The translations under genes and the position numbers were made by a program. Of a stretch of 64,000 nucleotides of DNA, positions 46,794 through 54,443 are shown piece after piece. Numbering within the stretch: the first letter of the stretch is position 1; each line of letters begins with the position of its first letter. This DNA is from CAZIKB01 sp964539665. GTDB taxonomy: Bacteria; Zhuqueibacterota; Zhuqueibacteria; Oceanimicrobiales; Oceanimicrobiaceae. The notes below the pieces were generated by a model. That model searched no databases and was not told the DNA's origin. It saw nothing but the letters and a program-made list of their open reading frames with translations. Location: contig CAZIKB010000018.1 of NCBI GenBank assembly GCA_964539665.1, forward strand, positions 4,049 to 68,048, written 5' to 3'.

Positions 46794-49700
46794 ATGACCA
46801 GGTTTCGTCTCGTTTCCAACTCGCTGGTATTTTTAATTTCGGTATTTATTCTAATTGCAAGCCAGGTATTCGCCAGACAAGTCAGCCAGTTGCAAGACTC
46901 GATAACTACGCAGCAAGACTCTTCACAAGTAACAACTTTAAAAGATAGCACATTTCAAAATAAAGCTCAAAAAGATAGTTCCAAAAACCAGAGTCCTAAT
47001 AAAAGTAAAGAAATTGAATTCAAGGATATGATTACTTTAGGCGCATTTCTTGTTGCATTAGCAGGCCTATTTTTTGGCATTTATAGACATAGAAAAAGCA
47101 TTGAGACTGCCAAAAAAATTGAACAGGCCAAACAGGAAGTGCAAGAAGAATATGAAAAAAAGCTAATGGACCTACGATTGGAAGGTGCCAAAAAGTTTGA
47201 AATTGCAAAAATGCAGGCGAAAGATGAACATGAAGAACAAAAACAGTTCAGACATGCCCAGACCGCTGAAGAGCAGTACACCGAAGCCCTAAAGGAAGAG
47301 CTTGGCAGCATTCGCTTGCTCGGTTCACCGGATATTGAAAATGTGCCGGTTAATTTGCTGGATGCGTTTGTCTCCCTGGATATTTCTGAATCCTGGCGCA
47401 GCGAAAAACGGTTCCAGTCATGTGAAATGTCAGCACAACCGCTGGAAGACCGACATTCCAGCCCGGAAGAAGTGCTGCAAAGAGCTTTCAAATATTTTCG
47501 TTTGCTCCTGATAATTGGCGATCCCGGTTCAGGTAAAACCACTTTAATGAAATATTATGCCATGAGTTGTCTCAGGAACCATGACTATAATAAATTTGGA
47601 TTTGATGAGCCAATCCTGCCCATTTATTTTCCCCTGCGTGAATTGGAACCCAAGGATGGCAAGCCGGCTTCTCTGCCAAAAAATCTGGCGAAATGGGCGA
47701 AGGACCACGTTTTAAATGTTTCAGAGGAAGATTTTTTCAACTGGCTGCACAACCGTAAAACTCTAATTCTGCTGGACGGCCTGGATGAAATCAGCAATTT
47801 AAAGCAGCGACGCCGCGTTTGTGAGTGGATTGACCATACCTGCGCCGGTCTCAAACAAGCCCGGTTTGTAGTTACGTCCCGCTGGACGGGCTACCGCAAA
47901 TCTGATGGTGTGGAATTGGAATTTGATCATCTGCGTGCGGATGTGCGGGATTTTTCGCCGCAACAGCAGCAAGACTTTCTAACCAAATGGTTTCGTGCTG
48001 TATATCAACGCAAATACGATGGCAAGGATGAGCCACAAAATGAATGGATTGAGCGGCAAATTAAACTCGCCGATGAAAGGGTTAAAAAAGTAATTGATTT
48101 TTTACAAGACGAAAAAAATAAAGGACTGCGACAGCTTGCAGCGGTGCCTATGCTGCTGCAAATTATGGCCATCCTCTGGCAGGAGCGGGACGTTCTGCCG
48201 GACAGCCGCTCTGAATTGTACAATGCTTCATTGAATTACCTGCTGGATTTTAGAGATAAACGCCGCAATTTGTCGCGGGTTCTACCTGCGGAAAAAGCCC
48301 GCCGGGTGCTTTCTCCAACTGCCCTCTGGATGCAGGATACCTTGCAGAAAGACGAAGCACCCAAAAATGAGGTGCACAGCGAGATGCAGCCCATTCTTGA
48401 TACTATGGAAAATCAGCCGAAAGCGGAGACTTTTTGCCAAAATCTAATAGACCGGGCCGGGTTGCTTGCTGACTATGGGGACAAGGATTACATTTTCCGG
48501 CACAAATCTTTTCGCGAATATTTGGCCGGTATTCAACTCATGAAAGAGAGTAAACGGGAAGAATGGCTTCAAAAACTCATAAGACATTTTGGTGAGGACT
48601 GGTGGGAGGAGCCGTTGCGCTTCTTCATGTGCGAGGCAGACGATGCTGTTTTCGATAAGTTCATACAGCTTTTCTTTCAGTCAGATAAAAGCAGAGACCT
48701 GGATCAAAAAGAGCAGAATTTATTGCAAACCCTGGTGCGGGAAGCGCCGCAGAAAAAGGTTACTGCTTTAGGGCAAAAGTTAATGGCGGAAGATGCCAAC
48801 GATAACCAGAAAAGATACATACTCGAATGCCTGAAAAATATTGAGATGCCGGCAGCTAAGAAACAGGTCAAAATATTTTTGGATAAGAAGCACGGGAATG
48901 ACGCCACGCTGAGTTATGCAAAAGAAGTAGTCCAGCCCAAACCAGTGCAGAAAGAAAAACTTGTAGATATCTTTGCTGAAGATACAAAATCGTTTCAAAA
49001 TGACGTTGAAGATGGCGCGACTTATATTATCATTCCGGCTGGGGAATTCACTTTTTCAGTGACGGAGGGAAAAGAACCGGTTCCCAAAATAGCGTTAGCC
49101 AAATACCCGGTTACCAACAAACGCTACCGACGCTTCCTTGCCTATCTGTCAGGTAAAAGTAGTGAGTTCCAGCGCATTTTACCGCTTACTGTATTTACTG
49201 AAAAACTGCTTGAATTTGCCGATACAATAAAAGATGTCATATCCTACCTGGGCTGGGATGCCAAATCATGGCCGCAGAGACTGCGTTCTCAAGAGGATGA
49301 AAATAAACGCTTTAACGACGAAGATCAACCGGTTGTCAGCATAACCTGGTTTGCAGCCCGCGTTTACTGTTTCTGGCTTTCCTGTCTCGAACAGGTACAG
49401 GTGGCCGATAAAAATTTGCAGGATTTAGAAAAAATAGCCATTATGTACCGCCTGCCAAATGAGCTGGAATGGGAATGGGCTGCAGCGGGGCGTGAACCGG
49501 ATGGTTCACTGCGTGAGTATCCCTGGCCGAAGGAAAAAGGTGAACCAAATGAGAAACTTGCTAATTATAATAGAAATGTCGGAGCTACTACCCCGGTCGG
49601 GCGTTATACCGAAGGCGCCACTCCCGAAGGACTCGTGGACCTGGCGGGTAATGTCTGGGAGTGGATGGAAAACTGGTACGATGACCGAGAGGATGCGCGC

Positions 49701-49829
49701 GCGTTGCGTGGCGGCTCTTGGCTCAACGGCTCAGACTATCTACGCTGCGATTCTCGTGTTTCCTACCACCCAGACCTCAGGGACTACGGCTTTGGTTTTC
49801 GGGTCGTTCGCGTCCAGTCTAAAAATTGA
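46794..49829 (+). CDS. Membrane-anchored NACHT ATPase with C-terminal formylglycine-generating-enzyme (FGE)-like domain
   Basis: About 1011 residues. A signal-like segment (VFLISVFILIASQVFA) is followed by a Ser/Gln-rich stretch, a second membrane segment (LGAFLVALAGLFFGIY) and a charged coiled coil. Then comes a NACHT/STAND ATPase with Walker A GDPGSGKTTLMK and Walker B LILLDGLDEIS. A helical region follows, and the last 250 residues are an FGE-sulfatase/C-type-lectin fold (IIPAGEF, LPNELEWEWAAAGRE, LAGNVWEWMENW, LRGGSW, GFGFRVVR). Many NACHT proteins act in defence or signalling. The terminal fold usually binds a ligand when FGE Cys residues are lacking, as here. Start is uncertain (TTG 46749 also possible). 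Confidence 0.82.
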   Translation: MTRFRLVSNSLVFLISVFILIASQVFARQVSQLQDSITTQQDSSQVTTLKDSTFQNKAQKDSSKNQSPNKSKEIEFKDMITLGAFLVALAGLFFGIYRHRKSIETAKKIEQAKQEVQEEYEKKLMDLRLEGAKKFEIAKMQAKDEHEEQKQFRHAQTAEEQYTEALKEELGSIRLLGSPDIENVPVNLLDAFVSLDISESWRSEKRFQSCEMSAQPLEDRHSSPEEVLQRAFKYFRLLLIIGDPGSGKTTLMKYYAMSCLRNHDYNKFGFDEPILPIYFPLRELEPKDGKPASLPKNLAKWAKDHVLNVSEEDFFNWLHNRKTLILLDGLDEISNLKQRRRVCEWIDHTCAGLKQARFVVTSRWTGYRKSDGVELEFDHLRADVRDFSPQQQQDFLTKWFRAVYQRKYDGKDEPQNEWIERQIKLADERVKKVIDFLQDEKNKGLRQLAAVPMLLQIMAILWQERDVLPDSRSELYNASLNYLLDFRDKRRNLSRVLPAEKARRVLSPTALWMQDTLQKDEAPKNEVHSEMQPILDTMENQPKAETFCQNLIDRAGLLADYGDKDYIFRHKSFREYLAGIQLMKESKREEWLQKLIRHFGEDWWEEPLRFFMCEADDAVFDKFIQLFFQSDKSRDLDQKEQNLLQTLVREAPQKKVTALGQKLMAEDANDNQKRYILECLKNIEMPAAKKQVKIFLDKKHGNDATLSYAKEVVQPKPVQKEKLVDIFAEDTKSFQNDVEDGATYIIIPAGEFTFSVTEGKEPVPKIALAKYPVTNKRYRRFLAYLSGKSSEFQRILPLTVFTEKLLEFADTIKDVISYLGWDAKSWPQRLRSQEDENKRFNDEDQPVVSITWFAARVYCFWLSCLEQVQVADKNLQDLEKIAIMYRLPNELEWEWAAAGREPDGSLREYPWPKEKGEPNEKLANYNRNVGATTPVGRYTEGATPEGLVDLAGNVWEWMENWYDDREDARALRGGSWLNGSDYLRCDSRVSYHPDLRDYGFGFRVVRVQSKN
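49707..49810 (+). other. Candidate DGR-type variable region at the 3' end of the NACHT-FGE gene
   Basis: From LRGGSW to GFRVVR, the codons at 49722-49730, 49734-49739, 49749-49751, 49758-49769, 49773-49778 and 49782-49790 encode Leu, Asn, Gly, Asp, Tyr, Val, Ser and His. Every one ends in C or T. All are reachable from AAC or AAT templates by changing only the adenines. The flanks are conserved-looking (CGTGGCGGCTCTTGG before, GGTTTTCGGGTCGTTCGC after). This is the pattern of C-type-lectin targets of diversity-generating retroelements. No template repeat or reverse transcriptase occurs in this window. Confidence 0.45.
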
Positions 49830-49959
49830 ATCTCTGTATCTCTGATCCTCTGATCGCGATTTTTAGCATCTAAAAGAATCATGAAATAACATTGTGAAAT
49901 CTCTTGTTAGCTTTTAAAGTAATTATTTGTTTCAAATTAGAAATAAAGGCGAGTAAGTC

Positions 49960-50385
49960 GTGCTAAAAAACATACGTAGTACAAAGTATGATAAAAAGTT
50001 AGGCAGTATTCGGATATTTGTAGGAATTATATTTTTTTCAACTGGCGTGATGAAGCTACTTGTTCCCATGCTCTGGAATGCCTGGGCTGGTCAGCTAACC
50101 CAGGCAAAACTTCCTTTGTATGCATTCAATTTGTGGTTTGTACCATTTGCTGAAATAATTACAGGAATAATGCTTGCAATCGGATTTTTCTCTCGTGTCG
50201 CAAGCCTGGTTGTAATGATTATGATGAGTGTTGCAGCCTATGCGCATTTAGTGGTAACTGATCCGGCTCTCTTCCCTTTGCAGCCAAAAGAGCCGATTAT
50301 ACCGATAGTTGTAATAGTTATGGGAGTTTATATATTAATACGAGGTAGTGGAGCGTGGAGCTTCGATCTAAACTCTGTAAAATAA
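49960..50385 (+). CDS. DoxX family membrane protein
   Basis: A 141-residue protein with four hydrophobic segments, starting with GTG after a purine-rich AAAGGCGAG. The DoxX signatures GIIFFSTGVMKLLVP (first helix) and LWFVPFAEIITGIMLAIGFF (second helix) are clear. DoxX proteins are small inner-membrane proteins linked to quinone or redox chemistry. It is separated by 111 bases from a second DoxX gene, but the two are not close copies. Confidence 0.82.
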   Translation: MLKNIRSTKYDKKLGSIRIFVGIIFFSTGVMKLLVPMLWNAWAGQLTQAKLPLYAFNLWFVPFAEIITGIMLAIGFFSRVASLVVMIMMSVAAYAHLVVTDPALFPLQPKEPIIPIVVIVMGVYILIRGSGAWSFDLNSVK

Positions 50386-50496
50386 ATTGTGAAATTAAGT
50401 TTGATAAAAGTTTGAACAGTTTTATATGACCTGTTATCATGGATTAAAAGATTTATACTTTAATTAACTCATTTATTAACAAAAACGGAGGGTAAA

Positions 50497-50910
50497 ATGC
50501 AACAACTCAACAAATTCTCTGGATTTGCTCACTGGCTGCCGAGATTGTCATTGGCAGCTATTTTTTTGTATCATGGTTTTAGTAAATTTCCAATGGCACA
50601 GGGCCTGGCTCAAATGATGGGTATGCCGGTAGTTATGGTGTATCTATTAGCTCTCATGGAAGTCGCAGGCGGTTTGCTAATACTCTTGGGTGGATTCGGC
50701 CCAGACTGGGCCACAAGAATAGCTGGATTAATCTTCTCGGTCGTTATGCTTGGCGCAATATTTATGGTCCATCTTGCTAATGGTTGGAACTCCATTAATA
50801 TGGGCGGTGGAAATGAAGGCAAAGGAATGGAGTTCCAGGTGCTAATCCTGGCCGTCTCTTTAGTTTTTGCAATTAAAGGTAAGGGCGTCAACCGAGCCGT
50901 AGAAGCTTAA
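50497..50910 (+). CDS. DoxX family membrane protein
   Basis: A 137-residue protein with four hydrophobic segments. The DoxX pattern is seen in LSLAAIFLYHGFSKFPMAQG and LALMEVAGGLLILLGGFGPDWATRIAGL. The ribosome-binding site GGAGGGTAAA before the ATG is excellent. It has its own 111-base upstream spacer and a hairpin downstream, so it may be a single-gene unit. Function in the membrane is presumed to relate to redox, as for other DoxX proteins. Confidence 0.88.
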   Translation: MQQLNKFSGFAHWLPRLSLAAIFLYHGFSKFPMAQGLAQMMGMPVVMVYLLALMEVAGGLLILLGGFGPDWATRIAGLIFSVVMLGAIFMVHLANGWNSINMGGGNEGKGMEFQVLILAVSLVFAIKGKGVNRAVEA

Positions 50911-50930
50911 GACTTTTTTCTAACGTTAAA

Positions 50931-50953
50931 AACCTGGTCCTCTGGGCCAGGTT
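50931..50953. terminator. Hairpin after the second DoxX gene
   Basis: AACCTGG (50931-50937) pairs with CCAGGTT (50947-50953), and a G-T pair extends the stem. There is no T run on the + strand, but on the reverse strand the stem is followed by TTTTTAACG. Weak as a forward terminator; it may act better on reverse transcripts. Confidence 0.4.
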
Positions 50954-50990
50954 AAAAATAAGAGTTTTACCATAAGTTTGACCAGATATA

Positions 50991-51115
50991 AATTCGAAAT
51001 CCGAAGCACGAAACCCGAAAAAATACCGAATGATCAAATTTGTATTGTTTTGGAAATTTAAAAATACGACTCTGACTCTAATTTGTTTCGGATTTCGTAA
51101 TTCTATATTCGGATT
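50991..51115. repeat. Interspersed palindromic element (TTCGAAAT/CCGAA type)
   Basis: ACGAAACCCGAAA (51008-51020) pairs with TTTCGGATTTCGT (51086-51098) with one mismatch. Outer blocks AATTCGAAATCCGAA and ATTCGGATTT extend the arms imperfectly. The element lies just before the LCAT-like gene and is wrongly readable as a protein N-terminus. Confidence 0.55.
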
Positions 51116-51224
51116 TAAACAAGTAAACTTGCCCTTCGGGGGAGAATCAATGCCTGGCCCCCGGGGTCAGGATTCTTTACTTTACAACCAGAACCGTTTT
51201 TATTTTAAGGTGCGGAGGTTGTGC

Positions 51225-52694
51225 TTGGAACAAAAAATTAGATTCTGCACAAGTGGCTGCCATCAGATTTTTTTCGTGATAATACTTGTGTTATCAGCGT
51301 TCAATATTCACTTTGTCGGATGCGCTGGCAACCCACCAAAACCCGATCTCAATCAGCTTTACTCCAGGATTGCACGTCACCACAGCGTGGAGCGAAACCC
51401 GGTCATACTAATTCCCGGTGTGTTGGGCTCGAAATTAATCGATGCCAATTCGGGACGTCTTGTTTGGGGAGCATTTGCTGGGGGATATGCCAATCCACAA
51501 AAACCAGATGGAGCTCGATTAGTAGCTTTGCCCATGAGAGAAGGAGAATCACTTGACTCGCTACAAGACAGCGTTAAGTCCGATGGTGCATTGGCAAGCC
51601 TGAAAATGAAGATCCTTGGCCTGCCCATAGAAATTGGAGCGTATGTCCATATTCTCGGCGCGTTGGGAATCGGCGGTTACCGTGACGACCAACTGGACTA
51701 TGGTGACGCAGTCGATTATGGTGAGGAGCACTTTACTTGTTTTCAATTTGATTATGACTGGCGGCGGGATAACTCTGAAAACGCCAAGTTACTCCATGAC
51801 TTCATTCTTGAAAAACGCAGATATGTTCAAGATGAAATTGAGAAGCGCTATGGGGTCACAAATTACGATGTTAAATTTGATCTTGTTGCACATTCAATGG
51901 GCGCACTACTTGCGCGATATTATCTTCGTTATGGAGCAGTTGCCCTTCCCGAGGAAGATAAACTACCAGAAATCACCTGGGCCGGCAGTGAGTATGTTGA
52001 CCGTGCTGTGCTGGTTGCGCCGCCCAATGCCGGTTCTGTTGACACCATCGTCCAACTTGTAAACGGTAGAAAGTTTGGACTGATTTTTCCCAGGTATGAG
52101 CCAGCGATTTTGGGAACCATGCCAGCTTTGTACCAATTACTGCCCAGAGAGCGGCACGCAGTGCTGGTAAATGCCGCAGATACTACAGAAGTTATCGAGA
52201 ATTATATGGATCCGCAATTCTGGATCGAAATGGGTTGGGGGTTAGCTGATCCTGACCAGGACAAGTTTATCCAATACTTGCTGCCCGAGGTTGCGAAGGC
52301 TTCCGAGCGTAGAAAAATTGCCCTGGACCATCTTTCAAAAAATCTAAAGCGTGCCAGAAAATTCGCAGAAGCGCTTGACAAACCAGCTTCACCACCAGAG
52401 GGACTTAACCTTTATCTGATTGCCGGTGATGCTCTGGCAACTACCGCAGTTGTTGCAGTTGATAAAAAGACTGGCCAGATTGAAATTATTAAAAAAGTGC
52501 ATGGAGACGGAACTGTTTTGCGTAGCAGCGCACTGATGGACGAAAGAATTGGCGCAGAATGGCGGCCTCAACTAGTATCGCCCATTAAGTGGATTCAGGT
52601 TATTTTTGTTTTTACGGAGCACCTGGAAATGACGAAGGATCCGGCTTTTACAGACAACATGCTGTATCTGCTCCTTGAACAGCCGAGAGATTAA
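51225..52694 (+). CDS. LCAT-like lipase/acyltransferase lipoprotein
   Basis: A 489-residue alpha/beta hydrolase of the lecithin:cholesterol acyltransferase family. The opening strand is NPVILIPGVLGSKL. The nucleophile elbow AHSMGA holds the Ser, YDWRRDN is the family's lid-region motif, and a late HGDGTVLRSSAL contains the probable catalytic His/Asp. A signal peptide ends in NIHFVGC, a fair lipobox, so the protein is probably a lipoprotein acting on phospholipids in the envelope. I chose TTG 51225 because GGAGG at 51214-51218 has ideal spacing. Upstream in-frame ATG codons fall inside the palindromic element. Confidence 0.8.
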   Translation: MEQKIRFCTSGCHQIFFVIILVLSAFNIHFVGCAGNPPKPDLNQLYSRIARHHSVERNPVILIPGVLGSKLIDANSGRLVWGAFAGGYANPQKPDGARLVALPMREGESLDSLQDSVKSDGALASLKMKILGLPIEIGAYVHILGALGIGGYRDDQLDYGDAVDYGEEHFTCFQFDYDWRRDNSENAKLLHDFILEKRRYVQDEIEKRYGVTNYDVKFDLVAHSMGALLARYYLRYGAVALPEEDKLPEITWAGSEYVDRAVLVAPPNAGSVDTIVQLVNGRKFGLIFPRYEPAILGTMPALYQLLPRERHAVLVNAADTTEVIENYMDPQFWIEMGWGLADPDQDKFIQYLLPEVAKASERRKIALDHLSKNLKRARKFAEALDKPASPPEGLNLYLIAGDALATTAVVAVDKKTGQIEIIKKVHGDGTVLRSSALMDERIGAEWRPQLVSPIKWIQVIFVFTEHLEMTKDPAFTDNMLYLLLEQPRD

Positions 52695-53099
52695 TACCTA
52701 ACGCACTAAAGTGCAAGTGAGCTAAAGTGAACTAAAGTATGAGGTGACTAAAGTTCACCACCCTCCTTACCCCTGAGTGCAATGAAAATTTTGTTAATAA
52801 TACAAAGTTTTGCGAGTAATAGAATAAATATCTATTATTGAAACAAATTAAACTTATTATCATTTATGCAGTTAGATAGCGGAATGATGGATGATTGGAA
52901 TATTGGATTATTTGCCCCTTTCCTCCAATACTCCAGAACTCCATTACTCCAATAATCCATTGTTTTTAAATAACTTTAATATACAAAAATCAGTCTTTGT
53001 CAACAATATTTATGAAAAATTTAAGCTATTTAATTTGCATAATTCGCATTATTTGTAAATTAGAATTGCCCTCTCATTTTGATTAAAAGATAGGTAATA
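52695..53099. other. Spacer with degenerate direct and inverted repeats
   Basis: About 405 bases without a gene. At 52705-52765 are several degenerate ACTAAAGT-type direct repeats, also seen at 31774-31822. At 52887-52904 ATGGATGATTGGAATATT pairs with ATTACTCCAATAATCCAT at 52943-52960 (15 of 18), forming a stem with a long loop. TTTGTCAACAATATTTATG at about 52996 resembles a sequence before the methyltransferase at 32898 and may belong to a promoter. Confidence 0.5.
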
Positions 53100-54443
53100 A
53101 TGAACATATTAATTGAGGAGCATCTTAGGAACATCTCGATTCCAGCCAACCTGAGAATTAACGATCAGATTAATGCATTCCGGGCTGAGTGCGCGAAAAT
53201 GGGTTGTTTCCGGCCCTATCACCATTTTGCTTTCGGAGAGTCTCCTTTTTCGCCCCCACCGACTGTGGTCGAGGCGCTGGTTTGCAATGCTTCTAAACAT
53301 TCCTATTTACCCACAGGCGGCATGGTGGCATTACGTAACCGCATCGCCGAATATTATCGCAGCCACTTCGGACTTGATTGCGACGGTTCTCAGGTCGTCG
53401 TCGGTCCGGGCAGCAAAGAAATGATCTCAATCACCCTTGTAGTTCTTCAGGGGACGGTAATCGTTCCGACCCCTTCCTGGGTGAGTTATTTGCCACAGGC
53501 TAAAATTCTGAAAAAAGAAGTGATTTCGCTTCGTACTAAGCGTGAGGATGACTTTAAGCTTACACCCGAGCTCCTGATGCTCGGTCTTGAGAAGGCTCAG
53601 TCTGATCAAAAAATCCTGGTTCTCAACCACCCGAACAATCCAACCGGGATAGTTTATACCGAAAGTGAGCTACGAGAAATCGCGGATATCTGTCTAAAGT
53701 ATGGCGTGATGGTGCTCTCGGATGAAATTTACGCACAGACCACTTTTGCGGACGAACAATTCACAAGCATGGGAAAGGTTTTTCCCGAGGGCACGATCAT
53801 TACAGGTGGTCTATCCAAGGATAGGTCCTGCGGGGGCTATCGTTTCGGAGTGGCTATCTATCCCAAAGAGCCCAAAGAATTGGTTGCAAATGTCCTGAAG
53901 GTAGCGGGGTCTACTTATTCCTGCGTGGCGGCGCCAATCCAATATGCAGCGCTGGAGGCGTACTCAGGTAATGAGCAAGTTGAATCCTATATCCGCGACT
54001 GTACCAAAATCCATGCTCTGGCGGGAAAGAAGATGTCCGCACTGCTTGCAGAAATCCCGGGGGTCAAGACCACTAAGCCTTCAGGAGCTTTCTATCTCTA
54101 CGTGGATTTCAACGAACAGCGTGAGCAATTCGCAAAGCTTGGCTTCAGGACTTGTGCTGATTTTTGTGAAAATCTACTGGCACAAGAGCATACCGCTTTG
54201 CTGCCTGGTAGCGCTCTACTTCTCTCGGAGAACGACTACTCGGTTCGGTGCTGCTATGTGGATTATGATGGAGACACGGTCCTCGCGAAATGGCAAGAAA
54301 AGCCGCCTGAGACAACCGAAGAAGAGGATACTTTTTTTATAGATAATTTCCCCCTGATTACCGGCGGAGTCAAGTATATTGCCCGGTATCTTGAAGCAGT
54401 TCGTCAGGGAAAGCAACCAGAGCATGGAGGTAAGTTAGTATGA
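53100..54443 (+). CDS. Class I/II PLP-dependent aminotransferase
   Basis: A 447-residue fold-type I aminotransferase. It has the N-terminal substrate loop YLPTGGMVALRNRIAEYY, the Asn and Asp/Tyr of the cofactor site (NHPNNPTGIVYTE, SDEIYAQ) and a Schiff-base Lys in GGLSKDRSCGGYRFG. A C-terminal Arg that binds the substrate carboxylate lies in the NDYSVRCCYVDYD region. It is about 40-50 residues longer than AspC-type enzymes. The stop overlaps the start of the Fe-S glutamate synthase-like gene (ATGA), suggesting linked amino-acid metabolism. The exact amino donor and acceptor are not readable. Confidence 0.85.
   Translation: MNILIEEHLRNISIPANLRINDQINAFRAECAKMGCFRPYHHFAFGESPFSPPPTVVEALVCNASKHSYLPTGGMVALRNRIAEYYRSHFGLDCDGSQVVVGPGSKEMISITLVVLQGTVIVPTPSWVSYLPQAKILKKEVISLRTKREDDFKLTPELLMLGLEKAQSDQKILVLNHPNNPTGIVYTESELREIADICLKYGVMVLSDEIYAQTTFADEQFTSMGKVFPEGTIITGGLSKDRSCGGYRFGVAIYPKEPKELVANVLKVAGSTYSCVAAPIQYAALEAYSGNEQVESYIRDCTKIHALAGKKMSALLAEIPGVKTTKPSGAFYLYVDFNEQREQFAKLGFRTCADFCENLLAQEHTALLPGSALLLSENDYSVRCCYVDYDGDTVLAKWQEKPPETTEEEDTFFIDNFPLITGGVKYIARYLEAVRQGKQPEHGGKLV

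Noticed and set aside
47081..47542. Reverse-strand open frame of 153 codons in the NACHT gene
   Set aside because: It is the complement of the coiled coil and Walker A region. The Ser/Cys-rich translation is an artefact of that composition.
51634..52062. Second forward frame (142 codons) inside the LCAT-like gene
   Set aside because: It overlaps the catalytic core of the lipase in another frame and has no independent start signal.
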